Shown piece after piece: positions 8,676 to 16,515 of a DNA stretch of 33,914 nt. The translations under genes were made by a program, and so were the position numbers. Below the pieces are notes generated by a model. The model did not search any database, was not told the DNA's origin, and was given only the letters and a program-made list of their open reading frames with translations. The stretch comes from an uncultured Acetatifactor sp. Lineage in GTDB: Bacteria > Bacillota > Clostridia > Lachnospirales > Lachnospiraceae. The stretch's first letter is position 1, and each line of letters opens with the position of its first letter. The DNA lies in the NCBI GenBank assembly GCA_947588705.1, contig CANPYT010000019.1, positions 1 to 33,914 of the forward strand, read 5' to 3'.

Positions 8676-9971
8676 ATGAGTGCTATTCTAAACGCGGTCT
8701 ACAACAATTATCTGGCCGCTTACACACCGAAGCCTGTCACTCGGTACGATGCCCATAAAAAAGAAGAGCTTCGCAGCGTGTATGATTCCATTGTCAAAAT
8801 GAATAGAGATGCCCCCTGGTACCTTCCCACAACCAGCAAAGCCACGCAGAATTACGCCGTGGACCTGAAAGAGAATGCCCGGGAGCTTCATAACACGATC
8901 GCCCAGCTGGGAGGGCTTGAGGAAGAGGGCCTGTTCAGTAAGAAGAGCGCCTACTCCTCTGATGAGGATGTGGTTTCCGCTTCCTATATCGGCCCCCAGG
9001 AATCCGACGGCCCATCGCCATCCCTTGAAGTGGAAGTGCAGTCGCTGGCTTCCTCCCAGGAAAATCTGGGTTATTTCCTGCCGGACGCAAAGGTCAATCT
9101 CCCTCCTGATACCTATTCTTTTGACATAGGCATCAACGACATGAACTACGAATTTCAGTTTTCCGTCAGCGGTGGCGAGACCAACCGCGATATCCAGGAG
9201 CGCCTGATTCGGCTGCTGAACAATTCCGGGATCGGCATTCACGCGGATATCGAAGAGTCGGATGGCCACTCGGCTATCCGTCTGACATCGGAAGCCACCG
9301 GCCTCTCCCAGGGAAAGGACCTGCTGTTTACGGTCAGCGACGACCATACCAGCAAGACTCCCGGAACGGTAGCTTATCTCGGGATGGATTACGTTACACG
9401 CCAGGCGTCCAACGCCGAGCTTTTGGTAAACGGCGAAAAACGCTCCGTTCCTTCCAACCGCCTGACAGTGGGCAAACTGTTTGACATATCCCTGAAGGGC
9501 ATCAGCCCTGAGGGCAGCCCTGTTCAGATCGGCCTGAAGACGGACGTGGAATCCCTTGCCGACAATGTGACCCATCTGGTCGGCGGATACAATGAATTTA
9601 TGAAAGCCGCTTCCTCCTATCTGGATTCCCAGGCCAAGAGCCGCCAGCTGGTGCGTGAGCTGAAGGGGATCGCCCTGACCTATGGCACTTCCCTGGAACC
9701 CATGGGATTCACTATGGCGGAGGACGGTACACTGGACCTGGACAAAGACAGGCTGCGCAAGACCGCGGTGGAATCCACAGACATATCGGAAACCTTCCAT
9801 TCCCTGAAGACCTTTTCGGATATGCTGCTGCGCAAGAGCGATCAGGTTTCCCTCAATCCCATGAACTATGTGGAGAAGATCATGGTCGCTTACAAAAACC
9901 CGGGCCATAATTTCATCAACCCTTATGCCACCAGCGCATACAGCGGCATGATGTTCAACGGTTACTGCTAA
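8676..9971 (+). CDS. FliD-like / flagellin-hook-IN-motif protein
   Basis: A 431-residue protein with no signal peptide. The start is ATG 8676, 7 bases after AAGGGAGG. From about residue 125 it resembles FliD filament-cap proteins: a VEVQSLASSQ segment, a YSFDIGINDMNYEFQFSV block like the flagellin hook IN motif, an LLVNGEKRSVPSN strand, and a C-terminal half with VGGYNEFMKAA and DGTLDLDKDRLR, as in FliD domain 2. The first 110 residues do not resemble FliD's coiled N-terminus. It ends in an N/Y/G/M-rich tail (NPYATSAYSGMMFNGYC) with its only cysteine last. It lies alone, opposite in strand to the flagellar cluster, and ends at a shared terminator. Likely secreted by the flagellar export system; exact role unknown. 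Confidence 0.65.
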   Translation: MSAILNAVYNNYLAAYTPKPVTRYDAHKKEELRSVYDSIVKMNRDAPWYLPTTSKATQNYAVDLKENARELHNTIAQLGGLEEEGLFSKKSAYSSDEDVVSASYIGPQESDGPSPSLEVEVQSLASSQENLGYFLPDAKVNLPPDTYSFDIGINDMNYEFQFSVSGGETNRDIQERLIRLLNNSGIGIHADIEESDGHSAIRLTSEATGLSQGKDLLFTVSDDHTSKTPGTVAYLGMDYVTRQASNAELLVNGEKRSVPSNRLTVGKLFDISLKGISPEGSPVQIGLKTDVESLADNVTHLVGGYNEFMKAASSYLDSQAKSRQLVRELKGIALTYGTSLEPMGFTMAEDGTLDLDKDRLRKTAVESTDISETFHSLKTFSDMLLRKSDQVSLNPMNYVEKIMVAYKNPGHNFINPYATSAYSGMMFNGYC

Positions 9972-10015
9972 AAAACTTCCGGCCTCATCGGTTTCCCGAG
10001 AGGCCGGAAGCTTTA
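9971..10015. terminator. Bidirectional terminator between convergent genes
   Basis: A perfect 11-bp stem CTTCCGGCCTC (9976-9986) / GAGGCCGGAAG (10000-10010) with a 13-base loop. The minus strand continues with TTTTTTAG, the plus strand with CTTTATGTT. It serves the Xre gene (-) and probably the FliD-like gene (+). Confidence 0.85.
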
Positions 10016-10020
10016 TGTTA

Positions 10021-10371
10021 TCATTTCGATTTCTTTCCCTTCGCCTTATACTTTTCAATCTGCACAAAATCGTCCATCAGTTCCAGGATCTTGTCTCTTC
10101 CTTCCTGATTCAGCTTTACATAATACTGCATTACTCTGTTTTCCAGAAGCTGGGCTCCCAGCGATGTATCCCTCTCCAGGGAAGAAAAATCTACGGGATT
10201 CAGGCTTAGCTTATCGCACATTTTGATCACCGTTCCATATGCCATGCCTTCTATCCCCCGTTCCAGTGCAGTTACCAGCGTACTGTAGGGAATCCCCATC
10301 TCCATCGCAAACTGTCGCACACTGCGATACTGTCTCAGTATCTCCTTTTTCAAAATTTCAGCTTTTGTCAT
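10021..10371 (-). CDS. Xre-type helix-turn-helix regulator
   Basis: A 116-residue DNA-binding protein. The start is ATG 10371 (MTKAEILK), with GAGGAG 6 bases upstream. An in-frame ATG at 10401 lacks a ribosome site. An HTH_3/Cro-type fold spans about residues 15-65 (YRSVRQFAMEMGIPYSTLVTAL, with the helix-turn-helix around MGIPYSTLV). The C-terminal part (KLNQEGRDKILELMDDF) is typical of small Xre regulators. The last residues are very lysine-rich. A sigma-A promoter overlapped by an inverted repeat precedes it, suggesting autoregulation. Convergent to the FliD-like gene. Targets are unknown. Confidence 0.8.
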   Translation of the reverse strand: MTKAEILKKEILRQYRSVRQFAMEMGIPYSTLVTALERGIEGMAYGTVIKMCDKLSLNPVDFSSLERDTSLGAQLLENRVMQYYVKLNQEGRDKILELMDDFVQIEKYKAKGKKSK

Positions 10372-10415
10372 TTTCTTCTCCTCTCTATAACTAGTAATCA
10401 TGATTAAGCCTACGG

Positions 10416-10448
10416 ATACACTATACGATATAACGTGTATGATTTCAA
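10416..10448 (-). promoter_or_regulatory. Xre gene promoter with overlapping inverted repeat
   Basis: Minus-strand TTGAAA (10448-10443), a 17-base spacer and TATAGT (10425-10420). The inverted repeat ATACAC (10416-10421)-N13-GTGTAT (10435-10440) covers the -10 and part of the spacer, a good place for repressor binding. Autorepression by the Xre protein is inferred. Confidence 0.6.
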
Positions 10449-10561
10449 GTATAATTCTGTTTTTAACTGTGCTTTTTTCACCCTTTTTTCAATTCCTCGG
10501 ACGATTCCTGGACACGCCCCGGATATCCCGCGGCGCACCTGCGCAAACCGGCCCGGCCTCT

Positions 10562-10590
10562 GTCAAAATAAGGGCGGCCAAAGCCACCCT
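10562..10590 (-). terminator. Terminator of the flaG-fliD-fliS-fliT-like operon
   Basis: Minus-strand GGGTGGC (10589-10583), loop TTTG, then GCCGCCC (10578-10572), one G-U pair in a 7-bp stem, followed by TTATTTTG. It lies 28 bases past the last flagellar gene. The remainder of 10449-10617 holds nothing else I can identify. Confidence 0.7.
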
Positions 10591-10617
10591 TACCATTATC
10601 CTACTGTTCTTTTGTTA

Positions 10618-11094
10618 TCATTTCTTGCTGTCCATAAACTGCGGCATCACAACAGATGTCTTATTGGAAGTCTTATAATAGTCATACGCCGCTTTCGACG
10701 CCTTTCTTCCCTGCCGGATGTTTTCGCGGGCCCCTCTGAAAAAACCTTCGACCAGTTTTTTGTTCCGGGCCTCCTGCGCCTGGATCTCCACGCTTTTCTC
10801 CGTGACCTGGGTCACCAGCCCCTGAAGGCGCCGGATCTGTTCCCGATATTTCTCCCGGTTCCCGGAAAGCTCCTCCGCCACCCTGGCATACAGGCTTTCA
10901 AAACCATTGTCAAGACTTTTCAACTTTTCGATCAGCCGGCCCTTTTCCTCCACATACTCGTCAAATCGTTCCATATCCACATTCTCCGCCTGAAAGATCT
11001 CCTGCTGCCTCAGGTTATACTGCTGGACCTCATCCATAACCTGAAGTTTCTTTTGGAGGCTTTCCTCCAAAAGGGTCAGATAATTTTCCGTCAT
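10618..11094 (-). CDS. FliT/FlgN-like flagellar export chaperone
   Basis: A 158-residue, highly charged, almost entirely helical protein predicted to form a coiled coil (residues 1-125, e.g. LTLLEESLQKKLQVMDEVQQYN). This is the size and composition of FlgN/FliT-type chaperones, which keep axial proteins unfolded in the cytoplasm before export. It is the last gene after fliD and fliS, the slot held by fliT in many bacteria. No catalytic motif is visible. CAGGAG precedes the ATG. The sequence family (FlgN or FliT) cannot be settled by eye; position favours a FliD-related role. Confidence 0.65.
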   Translation of the reverse strand: MTENYLTLLEESLQKKLQVMDEVQQYNLRQQEIFQAENVDMERFDEYVEEKGRLIEKLKSLDNGFESLYARVAEELSGNREKYREQIRRLQGLVTQVTEKSVEIQAQEARNKKLVEGFFRGARENIRQGRKASKAAYDYYKTSNKTSVVMPQFMDSKK

Positions 11095-11126
11095 ATGCTT
11101 TCACTCCTGTCCGGCCGTCGGGATCC

Positions 11127-11501
11127 TCAGGCCCTGCCTGCCTGCATGACGCTTTTCCACGTATCGCGCACACTCCGCAGATGCCCGTTGACCTCCTCTA
11201 ATATTTCCTTGTCCTTCTTGATATTAGCCTCCACCAGCCTTTGGCTCAGATAGGAATAAATACGTTCAAAGTCCTGGGCCACCGGGTATTTCATATCCAG
11301 CGTCTGGCGCAGATAGTCAATGATCCGTTCCACCTTTGTGATGTGGATATGAGCCTTTTCAATGTCCTTCTGTTCCACAGCCACGATCGCAATATTACAA
11401 AACTTAATGGCTCCTTCATAGAGCATCAGCGTAAGCTCCCCCGGCGAAGCCGTAAGGACCTTACTGTTGTTATACTGCGCATATGCATTGGGTAATGCCA
11501 T
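11127..11501 (-). CDS. fliS: Flagellar secretion chaperone FliS
   Basis: A 124-residue FliS, the cytosolic chaperone that binds the flagellin C-terminus and blocks early polymerisation. It shows the family core (YNNSKVLTASPGELTLMLYEGAIKF near residues 10-35) and the later AHIHITKVERIIDYLR helix. The start is set at ATG 11501 (MALPNAYAQY), which fits the usual N-terminus and has AGGA upstream; ATG 11510 is also in frame. Between fliD (39 bases upstream) and the FliT-like gene. In Bacillus FliS also works with FliW, whose gene is nearby here. Confidence 0.95.
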   Translation of the reverse strand: MALPNAYAQYNNSKVLTASPGELTLMLYEGAIKFCNIAIVAVEQKDIEKAHIHITKVERIIDYLRQTLDMKYPVAQDFERIYSYLSQRLVEANIKKDKEILEEVNGHLRSVRDTWKSVMQAGRA

Positions 11502-11540
11502 TTTCAGCATCCTGCCTTTCTGTCTTCCAAATCCGTTTTA

Positions 11541-13502
11541 TCAACCACCCAGCAAAGCCGTCACAGCGCTGGCATTTTTCTGCATCTGGGCCATAGCTGT
11601 CTCCATGTCGGCAAACTTAGCGTACCATTTGTCCTCATAATCCGCCAGTTTGTCCTCCAGATCCTTGATCTTGGATGTATAATCATCGTACTCCTTCTTC
11701 ATCCGGACGTCCTCATAGACGGTATAAGAGGAGCTGTATTCCGTGCGGGCCATCCGATCCGTAAGTTCGGAATACAGATTTCTGGAAAGCCCCACAAAGA
11801 AGTCAACTACCGACTGGGGATCGCTGGCGATCATGGAACGCAGCTTATCCGCATTTCCCGACGTGTTCGCGTCGTCCGCGTCGCCGTCGATATGGTAGGC
11901 GTTTTTCTCGTTTTCCGCGGCGGTAAAATAGCTCAGCGTCTCAATGCCGAAATTGGACAGATACATCTGCTTGCCATTTACCATGACGCCGGACATCATC
12001 ACCTGCTTGATGGCGGTGGAAACAGTTCCAAGGGTGCTGTCTCTGCGGAGCAGGGCGTCCTTGATCTTTTTCTCCCACTCCTCCACCTCGCTGTCGGACA
12101 TAGCATCCTTTTCCTCGTCCGTCAAAGGCTCATATCCTCTTGCGGACTCCGCGTTATACAGCTTATCCATCTCGTTGATCAGCTCGTTATACTCCTTGAA
12201 GAAGTTCTTGATCATATCGTAGACGCCGTCCGTATCGTCCTGGGTGGACAGAGTGACTGTCTCGCCTTTCGCCGTCGTGGAATTGATCGTCAGGGTAAGG
12301 CCGTTAATGGCAAACGTATTGGTAGAGCCGGTATACTCCACGCCGTTCAAGCTGATCTTCGCATCCTTCGCTTCATTCTTTGTCGCTCCCGATGACGCCT
12401 GGGCAGCCTTCAGGTCAGCAAGCATCTGCTCCACTTCAGCCTTTTCCGCATTGACCTGCTCCTGCACTTTTTCCTGCTCTTCGGCCGTCAGCTTCAGGGT
12501 GCCGCCCCCACTATCCTCAAGCCGGTTTGTGGTGATATCCGTCAATTCCGCTGCCGTGGTATCCCACTCTGTTTCCCAGTCCGCCAGATCGGCATATGCC
12601 GCGTCACCCGGATGGGCCGCATACAGCTCGCTTACCTTCTGCTTGACCTCAGCGATGTTAGCGGCGCTGATATCGATGCCGCCCAGCTCGCTTCCGAACC
12701 GGTTCGACAGCGCCGTCAGCCGATCCTGCTGCAACGCTTCCAGGCTGCTCTTTCTCGCCGTCAGCTGCGACAGCTGATCCTCCAGCCTCTGGTCAAGGCT
12801 TCCCGCGATCCTGTCCGCCCAGTCCTGATACTTCTTTTCAGTGGCCGCATCCACATAGCCCAGCCCGAGCTGGTTCAGAAGGGCAATCCCGTTCTCATCC
12901 TCGGAATAGACTGAGAAATCGTTCTCCGTACCCGTATTTTTAGACGCCAGGTAAAACCTCTGGTTGTTGGCGTCAAAAGACGCGTTCAGGCCGGCTTCCT
13001 TAAAGGAATTCACCAGTTCGCCAAGCGTCGTGGCCCTGGTTACGGTAATCTCCTTTTCCTCGCCGCCCACATTCACCTTGATCACGCCGCTGGCAGTCTC
13101 CAGGTCGATCCCCATCTCGCCAAGCGTCGTGTCAGCCGTATATCCCTTCTTGCCGTCGCCAAGCTGCCCTCCTGTCAGATAGCCGGACTGCGCCATCTGG
13201 GAGACCTCGAGGCTCTGCACACTGTTCATGGCGCCCTCGCCGGTAATGACGCTGACGACGTTACTGTTGGAGACCTTGGTGGTCTTCTTCATGTAAGAAG
13301 TTTCAAACCGAAGGTTGCTCAGTGCGCCGTCATACAGCTTCTTGATCTTGGCGTTCAGCGTTTTCCAGGCGTCCTGGGTCCACTGAAGCTTTGTCTGCGC
13401 TTTCTTTGCATCATCTACCTTTGTCCTTCGCGCTGCCACAAGCTGTTCAATTATGCTCTCCGTGTCCATGCCGGACATCAGTCCGCTCAATCTCATTGGC
13501 AT
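11541..13502 (-). CDS. fliD: Flagellar filament cap protein FliD (HAP2)
   Basis: A 653-residue cap protein that sits at the filament tip and folds exported flagellin. Start ATG 13502, 8 bases after AGGAGG. The N-terminal FliD domain (MRLSGLMSGMDTESIIEQL and on to about residue 110), a central beta-rich part with VNVGGEEKEITV, and the C-terminal FliD domain (about 410-653, ending QKNASAVTALLGG) are present. It is longer than E. coli FliD (468). The excess is a charged helical insert at about 230-390 (LEDQLSQLTARKSSLEALQQ, then TAEEQEKVQEQ). The C-terminal coiled coil (SKIKDLEDKLADYEDKW) is conserved. No cysteine is present. Third in order after the sigma-D promoter and flaG. Confidence 0.96.
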   Translation of the reverse strand: MPMRLSGLMSGMDTESIIEQLVAARRTKVDDAKKAQTKLQWTQDAWKTLNAKIKKLYDGALSNLRFETSYMKKTTKVSNSNVVSVITGEGAMNSVQSLEVSQMAQSGYLTGGQLGDGKKGYTADTTLGEMGIDLETASGVIKVNVGGEEKEITVTRATTLGELVNSFKEAGLNASFDANNQRFYLASKNTGTENDFSVYSEDENGIALLNQLGLGYVDAATEKKYQDWADRIAGSLDQRLEDQLSQLTARKSSLEALQQDRLTALSNRFGSELGGIDISAANIAEVKQKVSELYAAHPGDAAYADLADWETEWDTTAAELTDITTNRLEDSGGGTLKLTAEEQEKVQEQVNAEKAEVEQMLADLKAAQASSGATKNEAKDAKISLNGVEYTGSTNTFAINGLTLTINSTTAKGETVTLSTQDDTDGVYDMIKNFFKEYNELINEMDKLYNAESARGYEPLTDEEKDAMSDSEVEEWEKKIKDALLRRDSTLGTVSTAIKQVMMSGVMVNGKQMYLSNFGIETLSYFTAAENEKNAYHIDGDADDANTSGNADKLRSMIASDPQSVVDFFVGLSRNLYSELTDRMARTEYSSSYTVYEDVRMKKEYDDYTSKIKDLEDKLADYEDKWYAKFADMETAMAQMQKNASAVTALLGG

Positions 13503-13555
13503 TGTCAATTCCTCCTGATCTTTTTTCCCGGGAAACGTTTTTCCGGCGATTTGTC

Positions 13556-13987
13556 CTATCTCTTCTCATCCACCAGGATTCCCGCAAGTTCCCATACTTT
13601 TGCGATCATATCCAGTGTCTTTTCCGGCGGAAGCTCTTTGATGACTTCCTTGGTGCTCTTATCCAGGATCTTGATGGTGACGCGGTTCGTGTCCTCATGG
13701 ATCCCAAACACCGCTTCGGTGTTCTGCATACTGCGGTTCAGCTTTTCAACTGCCTTGCGGATCTGCTCATGGTTAGGCTGCTGCTCCTTGTTCTGCTCGC
13801 TGCTGTCAGCCTGGCCCTTCTCCTGGGCGTTCTCCACGACGCTGGTGGCCTTATCCACCTGCTCCGCCGCCGGGACGCTGCTGTCGGCGTTCTCGGGTTT
13901 CTCCGTCTGTACAGGGGCCTGAGGCTTCTGCACTACACTTCCCTGTGCCTGTACAGTCATTACACTTGAAATCGGTTCAATTGTCAT
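13556..13987 (-). CDS. flaG: FlaG family flagellar protein
   Basis: A 143-residue FlaG-family protein. The start is ATG 13987 (MTIEPISS), 8 bases after GGAGG. Residues 1-75 are a low-complexity linker rich in Q, E, P and A. Residues 85-143 are the conserved FlaG domain (VFGIHEDTNRVTIKILD, then STKEVIKELPPEK). FlaG proteins are encoded beside fliD and affect filament length or assembly in other bacteria; the molecular role is not settled. It is first after the sigma-D promoter at 14059-14085 and 53 bases before fliD. Confidence 0.93.
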   Translation of the reverse strand: MTIEPISSVMTVQAQGSVVQKPQAPVQTEKPENADSSVPAAEQVDKATSVVENAQEKGQADSSEQNKEQQPNHEQIRKAVEKLNRSMQNTEAVFGIHEDTNRVTIKILDKSTKEVIKELPPEKTLDMIAKVWELAGILVDEKR

Positions 13988-14058
13988 TGTGTCCACCTCC
14001 GTGTGAAATCTGTTTTGCTTTGCAGTTAATTTTATACAAGATAATACATCTACTTGTT

Positions 14059-14085
14059 TTATCGGTTTTCTGCCGAAAAAATTAA
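14059..14085 (-). promoter_or_regulatory. Sigma-D-type promoter for flaG-fliD-fliS
   Basis: Minus-strand TTAA (14085-14082), a 15-base spacer and ACCGATAA (14066-14059). This is close to the sigma-28/sigma-D consensus TAAA-N15-GCCGATAA, with one mismatch in each box. The -35 and first spacer bases are the T-tract of the csrA terminator. Confidence 0.75.
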
Positions 14086-14116
14086 CAGGGAAGTACAAAA
14101 AAATTGCGCTTCCCTG
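14086..14116 (-). terminator. Terminator of the flgM-csrA operon
   Basis: Minus-strand CAGGGAAG (14116-14109), a 15-base loop and CTTCCCTG (14093-14086), followed by TTAATTTTTT. It lies 45 bases after csrA and runs directly into the flaG promoter. Confidence 0.8.
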
Positions 14117-14160
14117 CCAAATATCTCATTTTTTCTGCCGCAGACGGCCACGAGCCCTTC

Positions 14161-14379
14161 TCATCCCAGCAGATTCCTCAACGCCTCCATGCCTTCCGCG
14201 TTGACAGCCTCCTGGGTCGCATCCTGGATCTGGAGATATACCTCTTTGCGGTATATGGGCACCTCCTTGGGAGCCGCGATGCCGACCTTCACCTGCTCTC
14301 CCTTCACCTCTAAGATCGTGATCTCAATGTTATTGTTGATCACGATCGCTTCGTTCTTTTTCCTCGACAAAGCCAGCAT
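14161..14379 (-). CDS. csrA: Translational regulator CsrA
   Basis: A 72-residue CsrA, a dimeric RNA-binding protein that blocks translation at GGA sites. In Bacillus it represses flagellin translation. The start is ATG 14379 (MLALSRKKNEAIVI). The N-terminal strand LALSRKKNE, the RNA-contacting IAAPKEVPIYRKEVY segment and the C-terminal helix are all present. It begins 4 bases after fliW, with its ribosome site inside the end of fliW, so translation is probably coupled. FliW binds and inhibits CsrA, so this pair should tune filament protein output to export. Confidence 0.96.
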   Translation of the reverse strand: MLALSRKKNEAIVINNNIEITILEVKGEQVKVGIAAPKEVPIYRKEVYLQIQDATQEAVNAEGMEALRNLLG

Positions 14380-14383
14380 TCCG

Positions 14384-14842
14384 CTACTCACCCGCCTTTC
14401 TCGACTGCAAAATGTCATAAATGGGGAATTTCACCGGGTAATCGCCCTTCTCCACGATAACCTGGCAAGCCTTGTGCTCCTCCACATTGATGACAAACGG
14501 CCCCTGCAGGTTCACACTCATCTTTGTCAGATCTCCCGGGACCGTCACCGTCACCAGCACCAGAATATTATCTTCCGTCACATGTCCGGCCTCGGCCAGC
14601 AGCTCATCATCCACTTCCGGATCATAGTCCGGTTTCACGATCAGGGGATCCATCACCGGCATGGCAAAAGCCGGTTCGTCCAGGGACTGAAGGAAACGGA
14701 TCCCGGCATTGGTCCCCTTTGCCTCGTCGTGAAGCAGCGCGAACCTCTTCATATCAGGAAAACCGATGATCCCATTGGTAAAGGTAATGATCTTGTCATC
14801 CGCGATCTCGATCTCACCGAAAATCTTTGTCTCAATTTTCAT
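14384..14842 (-). CDS. fliW: Flagellar assembly factor FliW (CsrA antagonist)
   Basis: A 152-residue FliW, a small beta-barrel protein that binds either flagellin or CsrA. Free FliW sequesters CsrA. Start ATG 14842 (MKIETKIFGEI), 5 bases after AGAGGA. Hallmarks are the N-terminal FGEIEIADDKIITFTNGIIGF, the central PVMDPLIV and the LVTVTVPGDLTKMSVNLQGP strand. Length fits the family (about 143-155). Directly upstream of csrA, as in most Firmicutes, and 57 bases after flgL. Confidence 0.96.
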   Translation of the reverse strand: MKIETKIFGEIEIADDKIITFTNGIIGFPDMKRFALLHDEAKGTNAGIRFLQSLDEPAFAMPVMDPLIVKPDYDPEVDDELLAEAGHVTEDNILVLVTVTVPGDLTKMSVNLQGPFVINVEEHKACQVIVEKGDYPVKFPIYDILQSRKAGE

Positions 14843-14899
14843 ACTTCCTCTTTTCCGCCGCCTCACGCGGCCTTTTGGTCACTGTGCCGGGACGCGCCG

Positions 14900-16483
14900 T
14901 CAAATATAATCCAGAAGCGTTGCCTGCATCACTTTCCCCGCCGCCAGCAGCGCTGCGGTATAAGTCTCCGTGGCGCTCTCCAGCTGTATCGTGACCTCCG
15001 CGATATCCACATCCTCGTTGGTGCTCTTCAGGGTCTCAAACGTCGTCTTCTGCGTCTGCATCCGGTTTTCCACCAGCGCAAGCTTGCTTCCCCGGTTTCC
15101 GCAGTTGGTGATGCAGAGGTTTGCGTCGTCCAGGTACTTCTGAAAGGCCGTGATGCCCGACTCAAAAAGCTTTTGCTCCTTATCCTTCGCCCAGGTCAGC
15201 GCCTTGCCTACCGCGTCCAGCTGTTCCTGCAGGTGCGCAGCCTCCTCATCACTGGCCGTCTTCATCAATTCCGTCAGATTTGTCTGAAGCTCTTCCAGGT
15301 CCTTCACATCCCCCATGGCGGAGATCAGATCGTCCGTCTCCCTGCCGATACCGTGCTTGAAGCACTCGTCCGCGGTGGAATTGATGCGGATGCTCTGGTT
15401 GAATCCCACATCGTATTCTATCGCCTGCCGCTCCGCGTTCTCCGTCAGGTAAGATTCGTTAAATTTGATCTCCTCCGTCGTGCCGGGGTCTGAGGTACAG
15501 GCAAAATAATGCTGGGGCCGCAGATCTCCCTTCTCCCAGTGCGCCTTCTGGTAGGTGACCCGGATCTCGCCTTCGTTGGCCACCGTGCTGGCGTCATCCT
15601 TCACCGCCATCAGGTCTTTGTACTTATTGTCGCCCATTAAAAGTTCTCCCGTCTCCGGCACATAGATCAGCGCGTCAGGGTCATTGTACGCCTCGGTGTA
15701 CGGATCCTCATAGGAGTGCATGGTGCGGATCTCCCCCGCGGCGCCGCCTGACCAGGTCACATCCTCATAAGTGACGGTGGTGGAGTCGTCCGGATTCAAT
15801 GTCTCAATTCTCCTTTTGAAAGAAATGGACGGCACCTGGCTTCCATCGCCCAGGCAATCGTCGTAAGCCAGCCGGATCCGGTGGCTGGTGGTGGAGCCGA
15901 TATCGTTCTCCGTCACGTCCACATCCATATAATTGCTGGAATTGATCTTCAAAAGATCCCCCATATCCACGTTCGTCACATCGTCGATATCGTCCACGCC
16001 AAGCTGCTCCGTGATCTCATACAGCTGGTTCAGCTCCTCCTCAAAGCGCAGGGAAGTGTTGGTGCGGTACCCGGTAAACACATACCGGCCGGCATAGTCC
16101 GCGTCGCCGGTGGAATAGATCTCTTCCGCCAGAGACTTCATCTGCTCCAGGATGATCTCCCTGTCCTCCGATTCCAGATAATTATTGGACCCCTTGTTGC
16201 ACTGGCTGATCAGGTTCGTCAGCACTTGAGTCAGGTTGTTCAGCGCTCCCTGGGTCACGTCAAGCCAGCTTTCCGCGTCGGGAATGTTCTTGCTGTAATA
16301 TTGGGTCACCTGGGTCACGCTGCTGCGAAGACGGAGGGCACGGATAGCCACTACCGGGTCGTCCGAGGGCCGGTTGATCTTCTTCTGGGTGGACTGCTGG
16401 GTGCTGAGCCGGTCTTCATTCCGCTTGTTGACATTGATATTGGACAGGTTATTCCGCTGAATGATCTTGTTCGTTATTCTCAT
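14900..16483 (-). CDS. flgL: Flagellar hook-filament junction protein FlgL (HAP3), long form
   Basis: A 527-residue FlgL, the junction protein next to the filament. It is much longer than E. coli FlgL (317). The flagellin-like N-terminal helix (MRITNKIIQRNNLSNIN, then KKINRPSDDPV) and the C-terminal helix ending MQATLLDYI are conserved. The excess is a variable middle (about residues 150-400) exposed on the surface in homologues. It has six cysteines, including a CITNC pair near the C-terminal helix, odd for an external flagellar part. AAAGGAGA precedes the ATG. It follows the second flgK by 32 bases. Confidence 0.92.
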   Translation of the reverse strand: MRITNKIIQRNNLSNINVNKRNEDRLSTQQSTQKKINRPSDDPVVAIRALRLRSSVTQVTQYYSKNIPDAESWLDVTQGALNNLTQVLTNLISQCNKGSNNYLESEDREIILEQMKSLAEEIYSTGDADYAGRYVFTGYRTNTSLRFEEELNQLYEITEQLGVDDIDDVTNVDMGDLLKINSSNYMDVDVTENDIGSTTSHRIRLAYDDCLGDGSQVPSISFKRRIETLNPDDSTTVTYEDVTWSGGAAGEIRTMHSYEDPYTEAYNDPDALIYVPETGELLMGDNKYKDLMAVKDDASTVANEGEIRVTYQKAHWEKGDLRPQHYFACTSDPGTTEEIKFNESYLTENAERQAIEYDVGFNQSIRINSTADECFKHGIGRETDDLISAMGDVKDLEELQTNLTELMKTASDEEAAHLQEQLDAVGKALTWAKDKEQKLFESGITAFQKYLDDANLCITNCGNRGSKLALVENRMQTQKTTFETLKSTNEDVDIAEVTIQLESATETYTAALLAAGKVMQATLLDYI

Positions 16484-16515
16484 ACTGCTCTCCTTTTTCT
16501 TTCCGCTCCAAACCC

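Noticed and set aside
8688..10067. A 459-codon minus-strand frame opposite the FliD-like gene
   Set aside because: It runs through the bidirectional terminator at 9976-10010 and has no domain; the plus-strand gene has a good ribosome site and FliD-like motifs.
10400..10678. A 92-codon plus-strand frame with hydrophobic stretches
   Set aside because: Overlaps a terminator and the end of the FliT-like gene; hydrophobicity comes from T-rich intergenic DNA.
14054..15493. A 479-codon plus-strand frame opposite fliW, csrA and flgL
   Set aside because: Covers three confident minus-strand genes and a terminator; composition (H, R, L-rich) is that of an antisense shadow.
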